Positions 48,496 to 58,852 of a stretch of DNA of 64,000 nucleotides are shown in pieces. The notes beneath the pieces are model-generated. The model was not told where the DNA came from and did not search any database. It saw only the letters and a program-made list of their open reading frames with translations. Position numbers and translations under genes: made by a program. The first letter of the stretch is position 1, and every line of letters starts with the position of its first letter. This DNA is from Blautia sp. Lineage in GTDB: Bacteria; Bacillota; Clostridia; Lachnospirales; Lachnospiraceae. The DNA lies in assembly GCA_022769545.1 (NCBI GenBank), contig JALEJS010000035.1:1-64000 (forward strand), in the 5' to 3' direction.

Positions 48496-49047
48496 ATGGG
48501 AATGACTGTGAATGCATATCGTCTCGGGATTCTGACAGGAATCCTCGCCGGAGTGATTCTGGTAATTATTTTTCTGAAATATTCAAAAAAGGATGGAAGC
48601 CTTCGGTGCAAGTGGGATGAGCGCCAGCTTCTGATTCGCGGAAACGGATTTAAGTACGCTTTTTTCACTGTGCTGGTTCTTCTGTTTTTGTACTGTAGTC
48701 TGGGAGTATCGTTTGAGGGATTTCCTCTGGATGTGCAGGCTGCCGGTTTTCTGATTGCCATTTTGGGGGTTGCGGTAGACGTGGTTTACTGTATCTGGAA
48801 CGGAGCATATTTTTCGCTGAATGAGAACCGGAAACGTGTGCTGATCGGGTTTGCCCTGATCGGGGGATTTAATCTTTTTATTGGTGTTTCCGGGATTCTT
48901 CATGGCGCTTCCATTACCAATGGTGTGCTGAACGTGCGGAGTGCCAATCTGTTTTGCGGAGCACTTTTTATTGTAATTTTCCTCACATTGTTTCTCCGTA
49001 TGGCGGTTCCGGAAAAGGATGGAGAAGAGGAAGAGACAGGAGAATGA
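48496..49047 (+). CDS. predicted membrane protein
   Basis: 183 aa, several TM segments; RBS AAAGGAAAGG. Confidence 0.75.
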   Translation: MGMTVNAYRLGILTGILAGVILVIIFLKYSKKDGSLRCKWDERQLLIRGNGFKYAFFTVLVLLFLYCSLGVSFEGFPLDVQAAGFLIAILGVAVDVVYCIWNGAYFSLNENRKRVLIGFALIGGFNLFIGVSGILHGASITNGVLNVRSANLFCGALFIVIFLTLFLRMAVPEKDGEEEETGE

Positions 49048-49053
49048 TGGCAA

Positions 49054-49257
49054 ATGAAAAATCTCAGATTAAAATCTGCCAGAGCGGCACTGGATCTGTC
49101 GCAGCAGCAGCTGGCGGACGCGGTAGGGGTTTCGCGCCAGACCATAAATGCCATAGAAAAGGGCGATTACAATCCTACGATTAAACTGTGCAGAGCCATC
49201 TGCCGCATATTAGGAAAAACACTGGACGAACTGTTCTGGGAAGATGAGGAAGAATAG
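49054..49257 (+). CDS. XRE-family HTH regulator
   Basis: LRLKSARAALDLSQQQLADAVGVSRQTINAIEKGDYNPTIKLCRAICRILGKTLDELFW. Confidence 0.93.
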   Translation: MKNLRLKSARAALDLSQQQLADAVGVSRQTINAIEKGDYNPTIKLCRAICRILGKTLDELFWEDEEE

Positions 49258-49447
49258 GGTACTGCTCACCGCTGATATCGCGAAGTGCGTTATTGAACGG
49301 AGTGAACAGTAACCAGTGACAGAATCGAATCGGAATTCATCCTCCGCAGCAGTGGACGAACCGGCAGGATTTGTGATAGAATGCTTTCATAGATGACCCG
49401 GAAATATCCGGGATAAACGACAAAGAAAAGCAAAGGATGGAAGAAAG

Positions 49448-49852
49448 ATGGGAAAAGTGACGGATTATCTGGAAAAATATTACAAAGATACAAACTATAA
49501 CTGTGCGGAGGCTGTCTTCTGTGCGGCGATGGAAGCCTGGGACGTCGATATGCCAAAGGAGACCGTGAAGGCTATGGCCGGATTCGGCGGCGGTATGGGC
49601 TGCGGAAGCGTGTGCGGTGCTGTGACCGGCGGAATTGCGGCACTGAGCTGCAAGTTTGTGGAGGGTGACGGCGGGCACACCAGCCCGCTTCTGATGCAGA
49701 AAGCGCGGACTTATATTCGCCTGGTTCGCCAGACGTATGGCTCAGAGGAATGCAAGCATCTGAAACCGCAGTTTTTCAGCCAGGAGGAAAGATGCTTTCA
49801 GACAATCAGCCGCATAGCAGCCGTGCTGGATCAGGTATATGAAATGGAGTGA
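49448..49852 (+). CDS. C_GCAxxG_C_C family protein
   Basis: YNCAEAVFCA, GFGGGMGCGSVCGAVTGGIAAL, Cys-rich. Confidence 0.85.
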   Translation: MGKVTDYLEKYYKDTNYNCAEAVFCAAMEAWDVDMPKETVKAMAGFGGGMGCGSVCGAVTGGIAALSCKFVEGDGGHTSPLLMQKARTYIRLVRQTYGSEECKHLKPQFFSQEERCFQTISRIAAVLDQVYEME

Positions 49853-49859
49853 TTTCGAA

Positions 49860-50837
49860 ATGAAGACCAGTGAGATAACGATTATCGGTGCTGCGATTCT
49901 GGATGTGCTGGTATCTCCGGCAGATCCCGGTGTATTTCAGAGCGGATCATCGCCGGCGGACCGGATTTCCATGAGCTTTGGCGGAGATGCTCTGAATGAG
50001 GCGATGGTCCTTTCTCATCTGGGAAAAGGAGTGCAGCTGCAGACGGTGCTGGGAGATGATATGCAGGGGGAAATGATCCGAAGGAAATGCGAAGAACTGG
50101 GGATTTCCCTGCCGGAGTCCTGTGTGAGAGACGCACTGCGTACCGGTATCAATGTAGTGCTGGTTCAGCCGGGTGGGGAAAGATGCTTTCTCACAGACCG
50201 GGGCGGTTCTCTGCGAAGACTCACGATGGAAGATCTGGAACTGCAGTTTCCCCGAAGTACAAAGGTGGTGAGCTTTGCCAGTATTTTTGTTTTTCCGGAG
50301 CTTGGCAGCCATCAGCTGGCAGAAATTTTCTCTGCGGCAAAACAGCAGGGAAAAATTGTCTGTGCAGATATGACAAAAAGAAAAAATCAGGAACGGCCGG
50401 AAGACATGGCAGAAGCATTGAGATATGTGGATTATCTTCTGCCAAATGAGGAGGAAGCCTGTCTTTTTACCGGCTGTGCGGGCGCAGAAGAGGCTGCAGA
50501 AGCACTGCTGGCGGCAGGCGTGGGAACGGTTGTCATGAAGCTGGGAAGCAGGGGATGCCTGGTGGCTTCCAAAAAGGAAACATATCGGATCCCCGCAGTT
50601 CCGGATGTGAAATGTGTGGATACCACCGGAGCCGGAGACAGCTTTGCTGCAGGTTTCTTATTTGGACTGTCAGAGGACTGGGAGGTTCGCAGATGTGCAG
50701 AATTCGCAAATGTGTGCGGGGCCGGTGCGGTGACGCAGCTGGGAGCTGCCGCATGGTGTGAATCGGGAATGGATAAGATAACAGGAAAAGCCGGAGAACT
50801 GTTCCGGAAATTTATGGGAGTGTCGCAAATTAACTGA
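49860..50837 (+). CDS. PfkB-family carbohydrate kinase
   Basis: GGDALNEAMVLSHLG, VDTTGAGDSFAAGFLFGL. Confidence 0.93.
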   Translation: MKTSEITIIGAAILDVLVSPADPGVFQSGSSPADRISMSFGGDALNEAMVLSHLGKGVQLQTVLGDDMQGEMIRRKCEELGISLPESCVRDALRTGINVVLVQPGGERCFLTDRGGSLRRLTMEDLELQFPRSTKVVSFASIFVFPELGSHQLAEIFSAAKQQGKIVCADMTKRKNQERPEDMAEALRYVDYLLPNEEEACLFTGCAGAEEAAEALLAAGVGTVVMKLGSRGCLVASKKETYRIPAVPDVKCVDTTGAGDSFAAGFLFGLSEDWEVRRCAEFANVCGAGAVTQLGAAAWCESGMDKITGKAGELFRKFMGVSQIN

Positions 50838-50904
50838 TCAGGCAGTTATATCAGCGAGACTCCCTCGTTTTTCTATGAAATAAAAAGGACGCACAGGAAG
50901 ACGG

Positions 50905-51555
50905 TTACGGCAGGATGCTTTCCAGCTTTTCCAGAAGATCTGAGATCATGCAGCCGATGGTTTCCGTGTGGACAAAATCCGTGATATTTTTGTCTACAAG
51001 AATCTGGGTCTGTGCGGGAAAATCTTCATCGGCATCCCAGAAGATCATCTGCATGGAAATACGGGGGAAAATTTCAAACTGGTACGGCACATCTCCGCGG
51101 GAAAGGCGAATTCCCCCAAGCTTTTGGCAGGCAGCGTCCAGCTCACGGGTTTTTCCGGTGAACTTACGGGAAAAGGGGACCAGGAGAGGATCCGGTGTCT
51201 GCTGGCGGTATCCGTGACCCTCCAGAGATTCGAAAGGGACCCAGATCCCGGAAAGCTGCGCCTGTTCCCGGACATAGTGAAGCAGATGATAAACAGACAT
51301 GCATTCGTTAAAATACAGGTCTGACTGCCAACCGTCCGGAGCTTCTTTTTCCAGAAGGCCGTCGGCAAGTCTCAGACGGTACAATTCATAAAGGTAGGGA
51401 ATATACAGGTATTGAGAATCATATTTCAGATGAAGTGTTCCGGCGGCGGGGGCCGGGTCATAGCCGGTAAAGCTGGTCGTCCACTGTTCGGCCAGGGCTT
51501 CGTGTACGGAGAAACGATAGCCGCGGTTCAGGTAAGCGTGATAGCTGATGCTCAT
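50905..51555 (-). CDS. DUF3786-like protein
   Basis: MSISYHAYLNRGYRFSVHEALAEQWTTSF...; start at 51555 behind AAGAAGGAATT. Confidence 0.6.
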   Translation of the reverse strand: MSISYHAYLNRGYRFSVHEALAEQWTTSFTGYDPAPAAGTLHLKYDSQYLYIPYLYELYRLRLADGLLEKEAPDGWQSDLYFNECMSVYHLLHYVREQAQLSGIWVPFESLEGHGYRQQTPDPLLVPFSRKFTGKTRELDAACQKLGGIRLSRGDVPYQFEIFPRISMQMIFWDADEDFPAQTQILVDKNITDFVHTETIGCMISDLLEKLESILP

Positions 51556-51726
51556 GAGGAATTCCTTCTTTCGGTGATTTACATTCATATGTAATTTTAT
51601 TATACTATGAGCCAGGGGACAAATAAACATAAAATACATGCCTGCATATGTTTTTGTGTCTATCTTATTTGTCGGGCAACTCATACAATAAAAAGCAATG
51701 AAAGAAAAGCCGGGGGAGGAAGGATC

Positions 51727-52005
51727 ATGGAAATCGCAGAGATGCTGGATGAACTGAAAGGAAAAGCACATCAGGACGAAAAACTGCGCAGAGAGCTGCT
51801 GGAAACACGGCAGGAGAAAAATCCGCTGACGGCATTTTGCGCAAAGTGCCGTCAGCTGGGATATCCGGTGTATGAAATGGATCTGATCGGTGCGGGAGAA
51901 GAATTTTATGCGGCAATGAAACGCAGCACCAATGGCGGCGGAGAAAATTCTCCTATGCTGGAGGGAGAGGATGACTTTTATGAACTGTTTTTCGCAGGAC
52001 TGTGA
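51727..52005 (+). CDS. small uncharacterised protein with C-terminal NGGGENSP motif
   Basis: 92 aa from ATG 51727, RBS GGGGGAGGAAGG; 26-bp overlap with the next gene. Confidence 0.65.
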   Translation: MEIAEMLDELKGKAHQDEKLRRELLETRQEKNPLTAFCAKCRQLGYPVYEMDLIGAGEEFYAAMKRSTNGGGENSPMLEGEDDFYELFFAGL

Positions 52006-52975
52006 GAACGCAAAGCAGGACGTGGATCGGGAGGCAAATCAGCTGGAAGCGTTTTACCGCCTTTCCCTGCTTATTGAACAGAAGCAGTTTGAGCTGGTGT
52101 GTGAAGAAGGAAAATGTCGTCTGGTATATATGATGAACGATGCGGCGGAAAGCTTTCTCGTATTTCAGAACTTCCGCATAAAAGGAAGATATGAGCCGGA
52201 TTTTTCCGGGACACCGGAAATCTGGCTGGAGCTGGGAGAGAACCATTATATTCTGGCGGTGCGCCAGGGGCCGGATAATGTTTTTACCATCTGTTTTGAA
52301 AATCTGGAGGTGGAGGATCATTTCTATAATTATGGAGAAATCGGCCATTTCTGGGTAAAAGGGTATGAATATCTGCGGCAGCTGGAGTATCGTCTGGCGA
52401 TTCTTAGGGACAAGTGCTGCTATCTGGGGGAGGAGGCGGCTTCGGATGAGGAGCGCCGCCTGGCGAAAATGGCAGATTTTCCTCCGCTTCAATGCTATCC
52501 TGCGGTACCGGACCGATACCGGAACATTCCCGATGACCCGTGGTATGTAGAGCGGGATACGATTCTGGAATACCGGAGACTGGCGGCACAGGCGGGAGAC
52601 CGAAGCCTGGAGCGGATATTGAAACGATATGAGAAAAGGCCTTCTGCGGGAAGGGCGAAAAAGATTGCGCGGATGCTCAGAAGGAACGCGCATGGAAAAA
52701 CGGTGGATCTTCTGGCGGAAAAGCTGCGGCAGGCGGCAGCGATCTATCCGGATCGATCCTTCGGAACGGTGCAGGATACAGAATATCAGAAACTGTGGGA
52801 GATGGGAAAGGCCGAGCAGGAACGGCTTCAGAAGGCAGGCATTCATGCAGAGCTTTTGCGGGAGGAGCCGTTTGTCCGGGCAAGGGATTCTGTCACCTAC
52901 CAGGTCTATCTGATGATCTGGAAAAAAGGACCGGTGAACCGGAGGGTGACCGTGCTGCCTCTGAACAGATCGTAA
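51980..52975 (+). CDS. uncharacterised protein, DUF3878-like
   Basis: 331 aa from ATG 51980 (RBS GGAGGGAGAGGATGAC); family assignment tentative. Confidence 0.6.
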   Translation: MNCFSQDCENAKQDVDREANQLEAFYRLSLLIEQKQFELVCEEGKCRLVYMMNDAAESFLVFQNFRIKGRYEPDFSGTPEIWLELGENHYILAVRQGPDNVFTICFENLEVEDHFYNYGEIGHFWVKGYEYLRQLEYRLAILRDKCCYLGEEAASDEERRLAKMADFPPLQCYPAVPDRYRNIPDDPWYVERDTILEYRRLAAQAGDRSLERILKRYEKRPSAGRAKKIARMLRRNAHGKTVDLLAEKLRQAAAIYPDRSFGTVQDTEYQKLWEMGKAEQERLQKAGIHAELLREEPFVRARDSVTYQVYLMIWKKGPVNRRVTVLPLNRS

Positions 52976-53031
52976 AAGATGTCTGCCGTAAGACGGAGAG
53001 ACTGACAGAAAAGACAGAAAGGACAGAAAAA

Positions 53032-54156
53032 ATGCTGTATACATTTCCGGATTATTATAAAGAATTTCACTGCACGGCAGATCAGTGTGAGGATACCTGC
53101 TGCGCCGGATGGCAGATCGTGATCGATCCGGGGGCGCAGAAATACTACCGGGGAATGCTTCGGGAAAACAGAAGGCGGAGAAAGGAAAAGCGGATCACAC
53201 CGGATTTTGCCGGAAGACTGAAAAAGGGTATCGACTGGAAGAACGGGATATTTTGTCAGAATGAAGAGAAGCGCTGTGCGTTTTTGAATGACCGCAACCT
53301 CTGTGATCTGTACACGAATCTGGGAGAAAAGAGTCTGTGCAGGACCTGCCGGCGATATCCCCGCCATGTGGAGGAATTTGAGAATGTACGCGAGGTGACG
53401 CTGTCGGTATCCTGTCCGGAAGTGGCCGCTCTTTTGATGAACCGGCAGACACCGGTTACCTTTTTTTCGGTGGAGCGGGACGGGGAAGAGGAATTCGATG
53501 ACTTTGATCCGTTTTTGTATTCTCTGCTTGAGGACGGCAGAGAGGTCTTATATGAGATTCTGCAGGACCGGAGCCGCCCGGTGGACGTCAGGATATCCAG
53601 AGCACTGAACCTGGCAAAAGAACTTCAGCGGTGTGTGGATGAGGATGCGCTTTTTTCCGGACAGGAGGTACTGGCGGCCTATCGTACCGCGCAGGAAACG
53701 GCGCCTCTGCGTCATCTGAAATCGCCTTTTGATTTTTCGAGAAAGATGACAGGACTTGCGTATCGGCTGGAGCGTTTGCGGGATGACTGGGAAAATTTCC
53801 TGCGGGAAAGCATGTATCTTCTCTATGGAAAGGGAGAGACACAGTACCGGAGGAGCCGGACAGAATTTATCAGGTGGATGGAAGAATACAGGCCTGATTA
53901 CGAAATCTGCCGGGAACAGCTGCTGGTTTATTTTATTTCCGCCTATTTCTGCGGGGCCGTTTACGACGGGCGGATTGTGAAAAAAGTCCGGATGGCTGTG
54001 GCGAGTGTCTTTCTTCTGCAGGAATTCTGGATGGCCTGCTGGCTGAAAAACGGAAAAAACCTGAACATACAGGATATGACGGAAATTGTATACCGCTATT
54101 CCAGAGAACTGGAGCACTCCGACGAAAACCTGGAGCAGATGGAAAGGATGCTGTGA
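53032..54156 (+). CDS. fliB: flagellin lysine-N-methylase-like (FliB family) Cys-rich protein
   Basis: FHCTADQCEDTCCAGWQIVID, CAFLNDRNLCDLYTNLGEKSLCRTCRRYPRHVEEF. Confidence 0.8.
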   Translation: MLYTFPDYYKEFHCTADQCEDTCCAGWQIVIDPGAQKYYRGMLRENRRRRKEKRITPDFAGRLKKGIDWKNGIFCQNEEKRCAFLNDRNLCDLYTNLGEKSLCRTCRRYPRHVEEFENVREVTLSVSCPEVAALLMNRQTPVTFFSVERDGEEEFDDFDPFLYSLLEDGREVLYEILQDRSRPVDVRISRALNLAKELQRCVDEDALFSGQEVLAAYRTAQETAPLRHLKSPFDFSRKMTGLAYRLERLRDDWENFLRESMYLLYGKGETQYRRSRTEFIRWMEEYRPDYEICREQLLVYFISAYFCGAVYDGRIVKKVRMAVASVFLLQEFWMACWLKNGKNLNIQDMTEIVYRYSRELEHSDENLEQMERML

Positions 54157-54239
54157 CAATTTCCGGTGTTCCCGGGTTGCAAGATTGCAAAGAAACGATT
54201 AAAATAGAGCCTATAAGACAGGAACAAAGGAGAAGTTGG

Positions 54240-55016
54240 ATGAAGGTTGTTATTCTTGCCGGCGGTTTTGGCACAAGAATCAGTGAAGAAAGTCATCTGA
54301 AGCCGAAACCCATGATCGAAATCGGGGAAAAGCCGATACTGTGGCATATTATGAAAATCTATTCCCATTACGGATTCAATGAATTTGTGGTATGCTGCGG
54401 TTATAAGCAGCATGTCATAAAGGAATGGTTTGCGGATTACTATCTGCATAACAGTGATATCACCTTTGATTTTACACAGGAAGACAAAATGATCGTACAC
54501 AATACGGCGCTGGAGCCCTGGAAAGTCACACTGGTGGATACGGGTCTGAATACCATGACCGGCGGCCGCATCCGACGGGTGAGAAATTATCTGGGCGAGG
54601 AGCCGTTTATGCTTACCTATGGGGACGGTGTTGCGGATGTGGATATCCGGGCACTGCTGAAGTTCCACCGGGAACATGGACAGATGGCAACGATCACTTC
54701 CGTGCAGCCGGGGGGCCGTTTCGGAACACTGGATATTCTGGAGGACGGAACCATCACCAACTTCCGTGAGAAGAAAAAGGACGACGGCGGCTGGATCAAT
54801 GCCGGCTTCATGGTGCTGGAGCCGGAGATCATGGATCTGATTGACGGAGATGATACTGTGTTTGAGAAAAAACCGCTGGAGGAAGCGGCCAGAAGGGGCC
54901 AGCTGAATACATACAAGCACAGAGGATTCTGGCAGTGTATGGATACCCTGCGGGAAAAAGAACAGCTGGAAGCAATGTGGAACAGCGGAACAGCACCCTG
55001 GAAGATCTGGGACTGA
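54240..55016 (+). CDS. rfbF: glucose-1-phosphate cytidylyltransferase
   Basis: VVILAGGFGTRISEESHLKPKPMIEIGEKPILWHIMKIYSHYGF. Confidence 0.95.
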   Translation: MKVVILAGGFGTRISEESHLKPKPMIEIGEKPILWHIMKIYSHYGFNEFVVCCGYKQHVIKEWFADYYLHNSDITFDFTQEDKMIVHNTALEPWKVTLVDTGLNTMTGGRIRRVRNYLGEEPFMLTYGDGVADVDIRALLKFHREHGQMATITSVQPGGRFGTLDILEDGTITNFREKKKDDGGWINAGFMVLEPEIMDLIDGDDTVFEKKPLEEAARRGQLNTYKHRGFWQCMDTLREKEQLEAMWNSGTAPWKIWD

Positions 55017-55053
55017 AAAGACAGCAGCCGAAGAATATCGGGAGAAAAGAAGA

Positions 55054-56109
55054 ATGAATCTTGATTTTTATAAAGGAAAACGTGTTTTAATTACCGGGCA
55101 TACCGGATTTAAGGGGACCTGGCTGACGAAAATGCTGGTAATGGCAGGAGCCAAAGTGACCGGCTACAGCAGCGGTGTTCCCACAGATCCCAGCCTGTTT
55201 GTGCTTTCCGACATGGATAAGCAGATGGATTCTGTCGTGGGCGATGTGCGGGATCTGGCACATCTGCGGGAAGTGTTTGAGAAAGTAAGGCCGGAAATCG
55301 TCTTTCACCTGGCTGCGCAGCCCATCGTGAGAGACTCCTACAAGGATCCGGTCTATACATATGAGACCAATGTGATGGGAACGGTAAATGTTCTGGAATG
55401 CGTCCGTCAGACGGACTGTGTGAGATCTTTTCTGAATGTGACAACCGATAAGGTATACGAGAACCGCGAATGGGAGTGGGGATACCGGGAAACGGATCCT
55501 CTGGATGGTTTTGATCCGTACAGCAACAGCAAATCCTGTTCGGAGCTGGTGACCCACAGCTATAAAAACTCCTTTTTTGCGGACGGGAAAGTGGCGGTTT
55601 CCACGGCAAGAGCGGGAAATGTGATCGGGGGTGGCGATTTTGCCAACGACCGTATCATTCCGGACTGTGTCCGGGCAGCACAGGAGGGAATCCCCATTCC
55701 TGTGAGAAATCCTCATTCTACGAGGCCCTTCCAGCATGTTCTGGAACCGCTGGGGGCGTACCTGATGATCGCCGAAAAGCAGTACGAGGACGGAAAATAC
55801 GCCGGATATTACAATGTGGGACCGGATGAATGCGACTGTGTCACGACCGGTGAGCTGGTGGAACTGTTCTGCCGCATCTGGGGCGGAGGGCAGACCTGGG
55901 AAGATCATTTTGCAGGCGGTCCCCACGAAGCGAATTTTCTGAAGCTGGACTGCTCAAGGATGAAACATACATTTGGGTGGAGACCCACCTGGGGGATCAC
56001 GCAGGCGGTAGAAAAAACCATTCAGTGGTCCAGGGCATGGCTGGCCGGAGAGGACGTGAACCGGGTGATGGAGGAGCAGATCCGGGAGTATATGACCGAA
56101 GCCAGATAA
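55054..56109 (+). CDS. rfbG: CDP-glucose 4,6-dehydratase
   Basis: VLITGHTGFKGTWLTKML, NVTTDKVYENREWEWGYRETDPLDGFDPYSNSK. Confidence 0.95.
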   Translation: MNLDFYKGKRVLITGHTGFKGTWLTKMLVMAGAKVTGYSSGVPTDPSLFVLSDMDKQMDSVVGDVRDLAHLREVFEKVRPEIVFHLAAQPIVRDSYKDPVYTYETNVMGTVNVLECVRQTDCVRSFLNVTTDKVYENREWEWGYRETDPLDGFDPYSNSKSCSELVTHSYKNSFFADGKVAVSTARAGNVIGGGDFANDRIIPDCVRAAQEGIPIPVRNPHSTRPFQHVLEPLGAYLMIAEKQYEDGKYAGYYNVGPDECDCVTTGELVELFCRIWGGGQTWEDHFAGGPHEANFLKLDCSRMKHTFGWRPTWGITQAVEKTIQWSRAWLAGEDVNRVMEEQIREYMTEAR

Positions 56110-56143
56110 AAAGCAGAATAATGAAGAAACAAGGAGACAGGAA

Positions 56144-57484
56144 ATGTTTGAGAATATGACGGAGCAGCAGGTGAAGGAGCAGATCCTTCAGTCAGTGGCT
56201 GCTTATTGCGATAAATACCACAATCAGGAAAAACCGTTTCAGGAAGGGGACAGAATTCCGTATGCTTCCCGTGTTTACGACCATGAAGAGATGGTGAATC
56301 TGGTGGATTCCGCACTGGAATTCTGGCTGACGGCCGGAAGATATGCGGATCAGTTCGAAAAGGAATTTGCAAAGTATCTGGGAATCCGCTTCTGTTCCCT
56401 GGTTAATTCCGGTTCCTCCGCCAATCTGCTGGCGTTTATGACCCTGACCTCCCCGCTTCTGAAGGAACGTCAGATCCTTCCGGGGGATGAGGTGATCACC
56501 GTGGCGGCAGGATTTCCGACTACCGTGGCGCCTGCGATCCAGTATGGTGCGGTGCCTGTTTTTGTGGATGTGAGCATCCCGCAGTACAATATCGATCCGG
56601 AGAAGCTGGAAGCAGCCGTATCCGAAAAGACGAAAGCGGTAATGCTTGCACATACCCTGGGAAATCCGTTTGATCTGAAGACCGTAAAGGATTTCTGCAA
56701 AAAATATAATCTGTGGCTTGTGGAGGACAACTGCGATGCGCTGGGTTCCCGCTACATCATCGACGGTGAAGAAAAACTGACCGGAACCATAGGGGACATC
56801 GGAACCTCCAGCTTTTATCCGCCGCATCATATGACAATGGGAGAGGGCGGGGCTGTCTATACCGACAATCCCCTCCTTCATAAAATCATCCGTTCGCTGC
56901 GTGACTGGGGACGGGACTGTGTCTGCCCCTCCGGACGGGATAACCTGTGCGGTCACCGTTTTGACCGGCAGTATGGAGAGCTGCCACTGGGATATGATCA
57001 TAAATATGTATATTCCCATTTCGGCTACAATCTCAAGGCAACGGAAATGCAGGCGGCGGTGGGCTGTGCACAGCTGAAAAAGTTCCCGGGATTTGTACAG
57101 AAAAGACGCCATAATTTTGATCGGCTGAGAAAGGGTCTGGAGGGCTGTGAAAAGAGCTACATTCTTCCGGAGCCCTGTGAAAATTCCACGCCAAGCTGGT
57201 TCGGGTTCCTGATCACCTGCCGGGAGGGTGTGGACCGCAATCAGGTGGTGCAGTACATCGAGAGCAGAGGTGTTCAGACCAGGATGCTGTTTGCAGGAAA
57301 TCTCACGAAGCATCCCTGCTTTGACCAGATGCGGGAAAAGGGAACCGGCTACCGGGTTGCCGGAAGCCTTGAAAATACAGACCGGATCATGACAGATACC
57401 TTCTGGGTGGGCGTGTATCCGGGAATGACGGATGAGAAGATTGATTATATGGCGAAGGTGATCAGAGAAGCAGCGGCACTCTGA
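56144..57484 (+). CDS. rfbH: CDP-4-keto-6-deoxyglucose 3-dehydrase (RfbH/DdhC-like)
   Basis: CSLVNSGSSANLLA, EDNCDALGSRY, SFYPPHHMTMGEGGAVYT (catalytic His replacing Lys). Confidence 0.95.
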   Translation: MFENMTEQQVKEQILQSVAAYCDKYHNQEKPFQEGDRIPYASRVYDHEEMVNLVDSALEFWLTAGRYADQFEKEFAKYLGIRFCSLVNSGSSANLLAFMTLTSPLLKERQILPGDEVITVAAGFPTTVAPAIQYGAVPVFVDVSIPQYNIDPEKLEAAVSEKTKAVMLAHTLGNPFDLKTVKDFCKKYNLWLVEDNCDALGSRYIIDGEEKLTGTIGDIGTSSFYPPHHMTMGEGGAVYTDNPLLHKIIRSLRDWGRDCVCPSGRDNLCGHRFDRQYGELPLGYDHKYVYSHFGYNLKATEMQAAVGCAQLKKFPGFVQKRRHNFDRLRKGLEGCEKSYILPEPCENSTPSWFGFLITCREGVDRNQVVQYIESRGVQTRMLFAGNLTKHPCFDQMREKGTGYRVAGSLENTDRIMTDTFWVGVYPGMTDEKIDYMAKVIREAAAL

Positions 57485-57499
57485 GCCTGGAGGAAAGAC

Positions 57500-58852
57500 A
57501 TGATATTTGACGAAAAACTGCGCTGGTACGGATTCTGGACGGTGGACCGTCTGCAAAAAGGCGGAATCACCAGAAAATATTATGAGGAGATTCGCGAAAG
57601 CTTCCGGGAGGGAACCTCCGTGGAAAAGACGCAGGAAAAGCTGCAGAAGCTGATCGCACATGCAGTAAAAACGACGGAGTTCTATAAGGACTTTGATGAG
57701 AACACTCCTCTGGAGCAGCTTCCGGTGGTGAATAAGGATACCTTCCGCAGCAATTATGAGGCAATGACTTCCGCGGCATACCGGGATGCGAAGGACAACC
57801 GGATCATGTGCACCAGCGGCTCGACGGGCACGCCCCTTTCCATGGTTCAGAACCGGGATAAAATCGATCACAATACGGCAGCCAGCATTTTCCTTGGCGC
57901 GGTGGGCGGCTTTTACATCGGTATGAAGGAAGCCTTTATCCGCGTGTGGGTAAACAATGTGAAAAAAAGCAGGCTTCAGCTGCTGGCGGAAAACCTGATC
58001 ATGGTGGACAGCTCTTCCATGGATGATGAGGCTCTGGGGAAAATCTTTTCTATGATCGAAAAAAAGAAAGTGAAATGTCTTGTGGGATATTCCTCTGCAC
58101 TGGGAGAATTGAGCCGTTATATTTCCAGATATCAGATTGATACCTCGAAATGCAGGGTGCGTTCCATTCTGCCGATTTCCGAAGCCATGCCGGTCAGTGT
58201 CCGGAAGGCTCTGAAAGAGCAGTTCCGCTGTCCGGTGAGAGCCTGGTATTCCAATGAAGAAAACGGTATTATGGGAATTCAGAATCCGGATGACGAGGGA
58301 TATCATATCGACACCGAAAGCTATTATTACGAGATCCTGAAGCTGGACCGTGATGAGCCTGCGCAGCCGGGAGAGCTGGGAAGAATTGTGATCACCGATC
58401 TTTACAATTACGCATTTCCCATCCTGCGGTATGACAACGGGGATCTGGCAATTGCCCGGAAAAAGGAAAAAAACGGGCGTTACAAGCTGTATCTTACAGA
58501 ACTGTACGGCCGCAGGAGTGATATGATCTACGACTGCGACGGAAATGCACTCACTCCGTATATCATCACCAATAACCTGTGGGATGTGGAGGGTGTGGCA
58601 CAGTTCCGTTTTATTCAGGAGGATGTGACGAAATATACGCTCTGGCTCAACGGAGACCGGGAAAAGATGAATGTGGACAATATCCGGGAGCGGATTCTTC
58701 CTTATCTGGGGGACCGCGCGGAGCTGAGTATTGAATTTGTGGATGAAATTCCGGTCCTGAATTCGGGAAAGAGAAAATATATTGAAAACCGCTGTGCGAA
58801 GTATCGTGTTCCGACTGCATCGGACGGGGCAGAGATTGCCCGGAAGGTATGA
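57500..58852 (+). CDS. PaaK/CapK-like adenylate-forming family protein
   Basis: CTSGSTGTPLSMVQN P-loop motif; 450 aa. Confidence 0.85.
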   Translation: MIFDEKLRWYGFWTVDRLQKGGITRKYYEEIRESFREGTSVEKTQEKLQKLIAHAVKTTEFYKDFDENTPLEQLPVVNKDTFRSNYEAMTSAAYRDAKDNRIMCTSGSTGTPLSMVQNRDKIDHNTAASIFLGAVGGFYIGMKEAFIRVWVNNVKKSRLQLLAENLIMVDSSSMDDEALGKIFSMIEKKKVKCLVGYSSALGELSRYISRYQIDTSKCRVRSILPISEAMPVSVRKALKEQFRCPVRAWYSNEENGIMGIQNPDDEGYHIDTESYYYEILKLDRDEPAQPGELGRIVITDLYNYAFPILRYDNGDLAIARKKEKNGRYKLYLTELYGRRSDMIYDCDGNALTPYIITNNLWDVEGVAQFRFIQEDVTKYTLWLNGDREKMNVDNIRERILPYLGDRAELSIEFVDEIPVLNSGKRKYIENRCAKYRVPTASDGAEIARKV

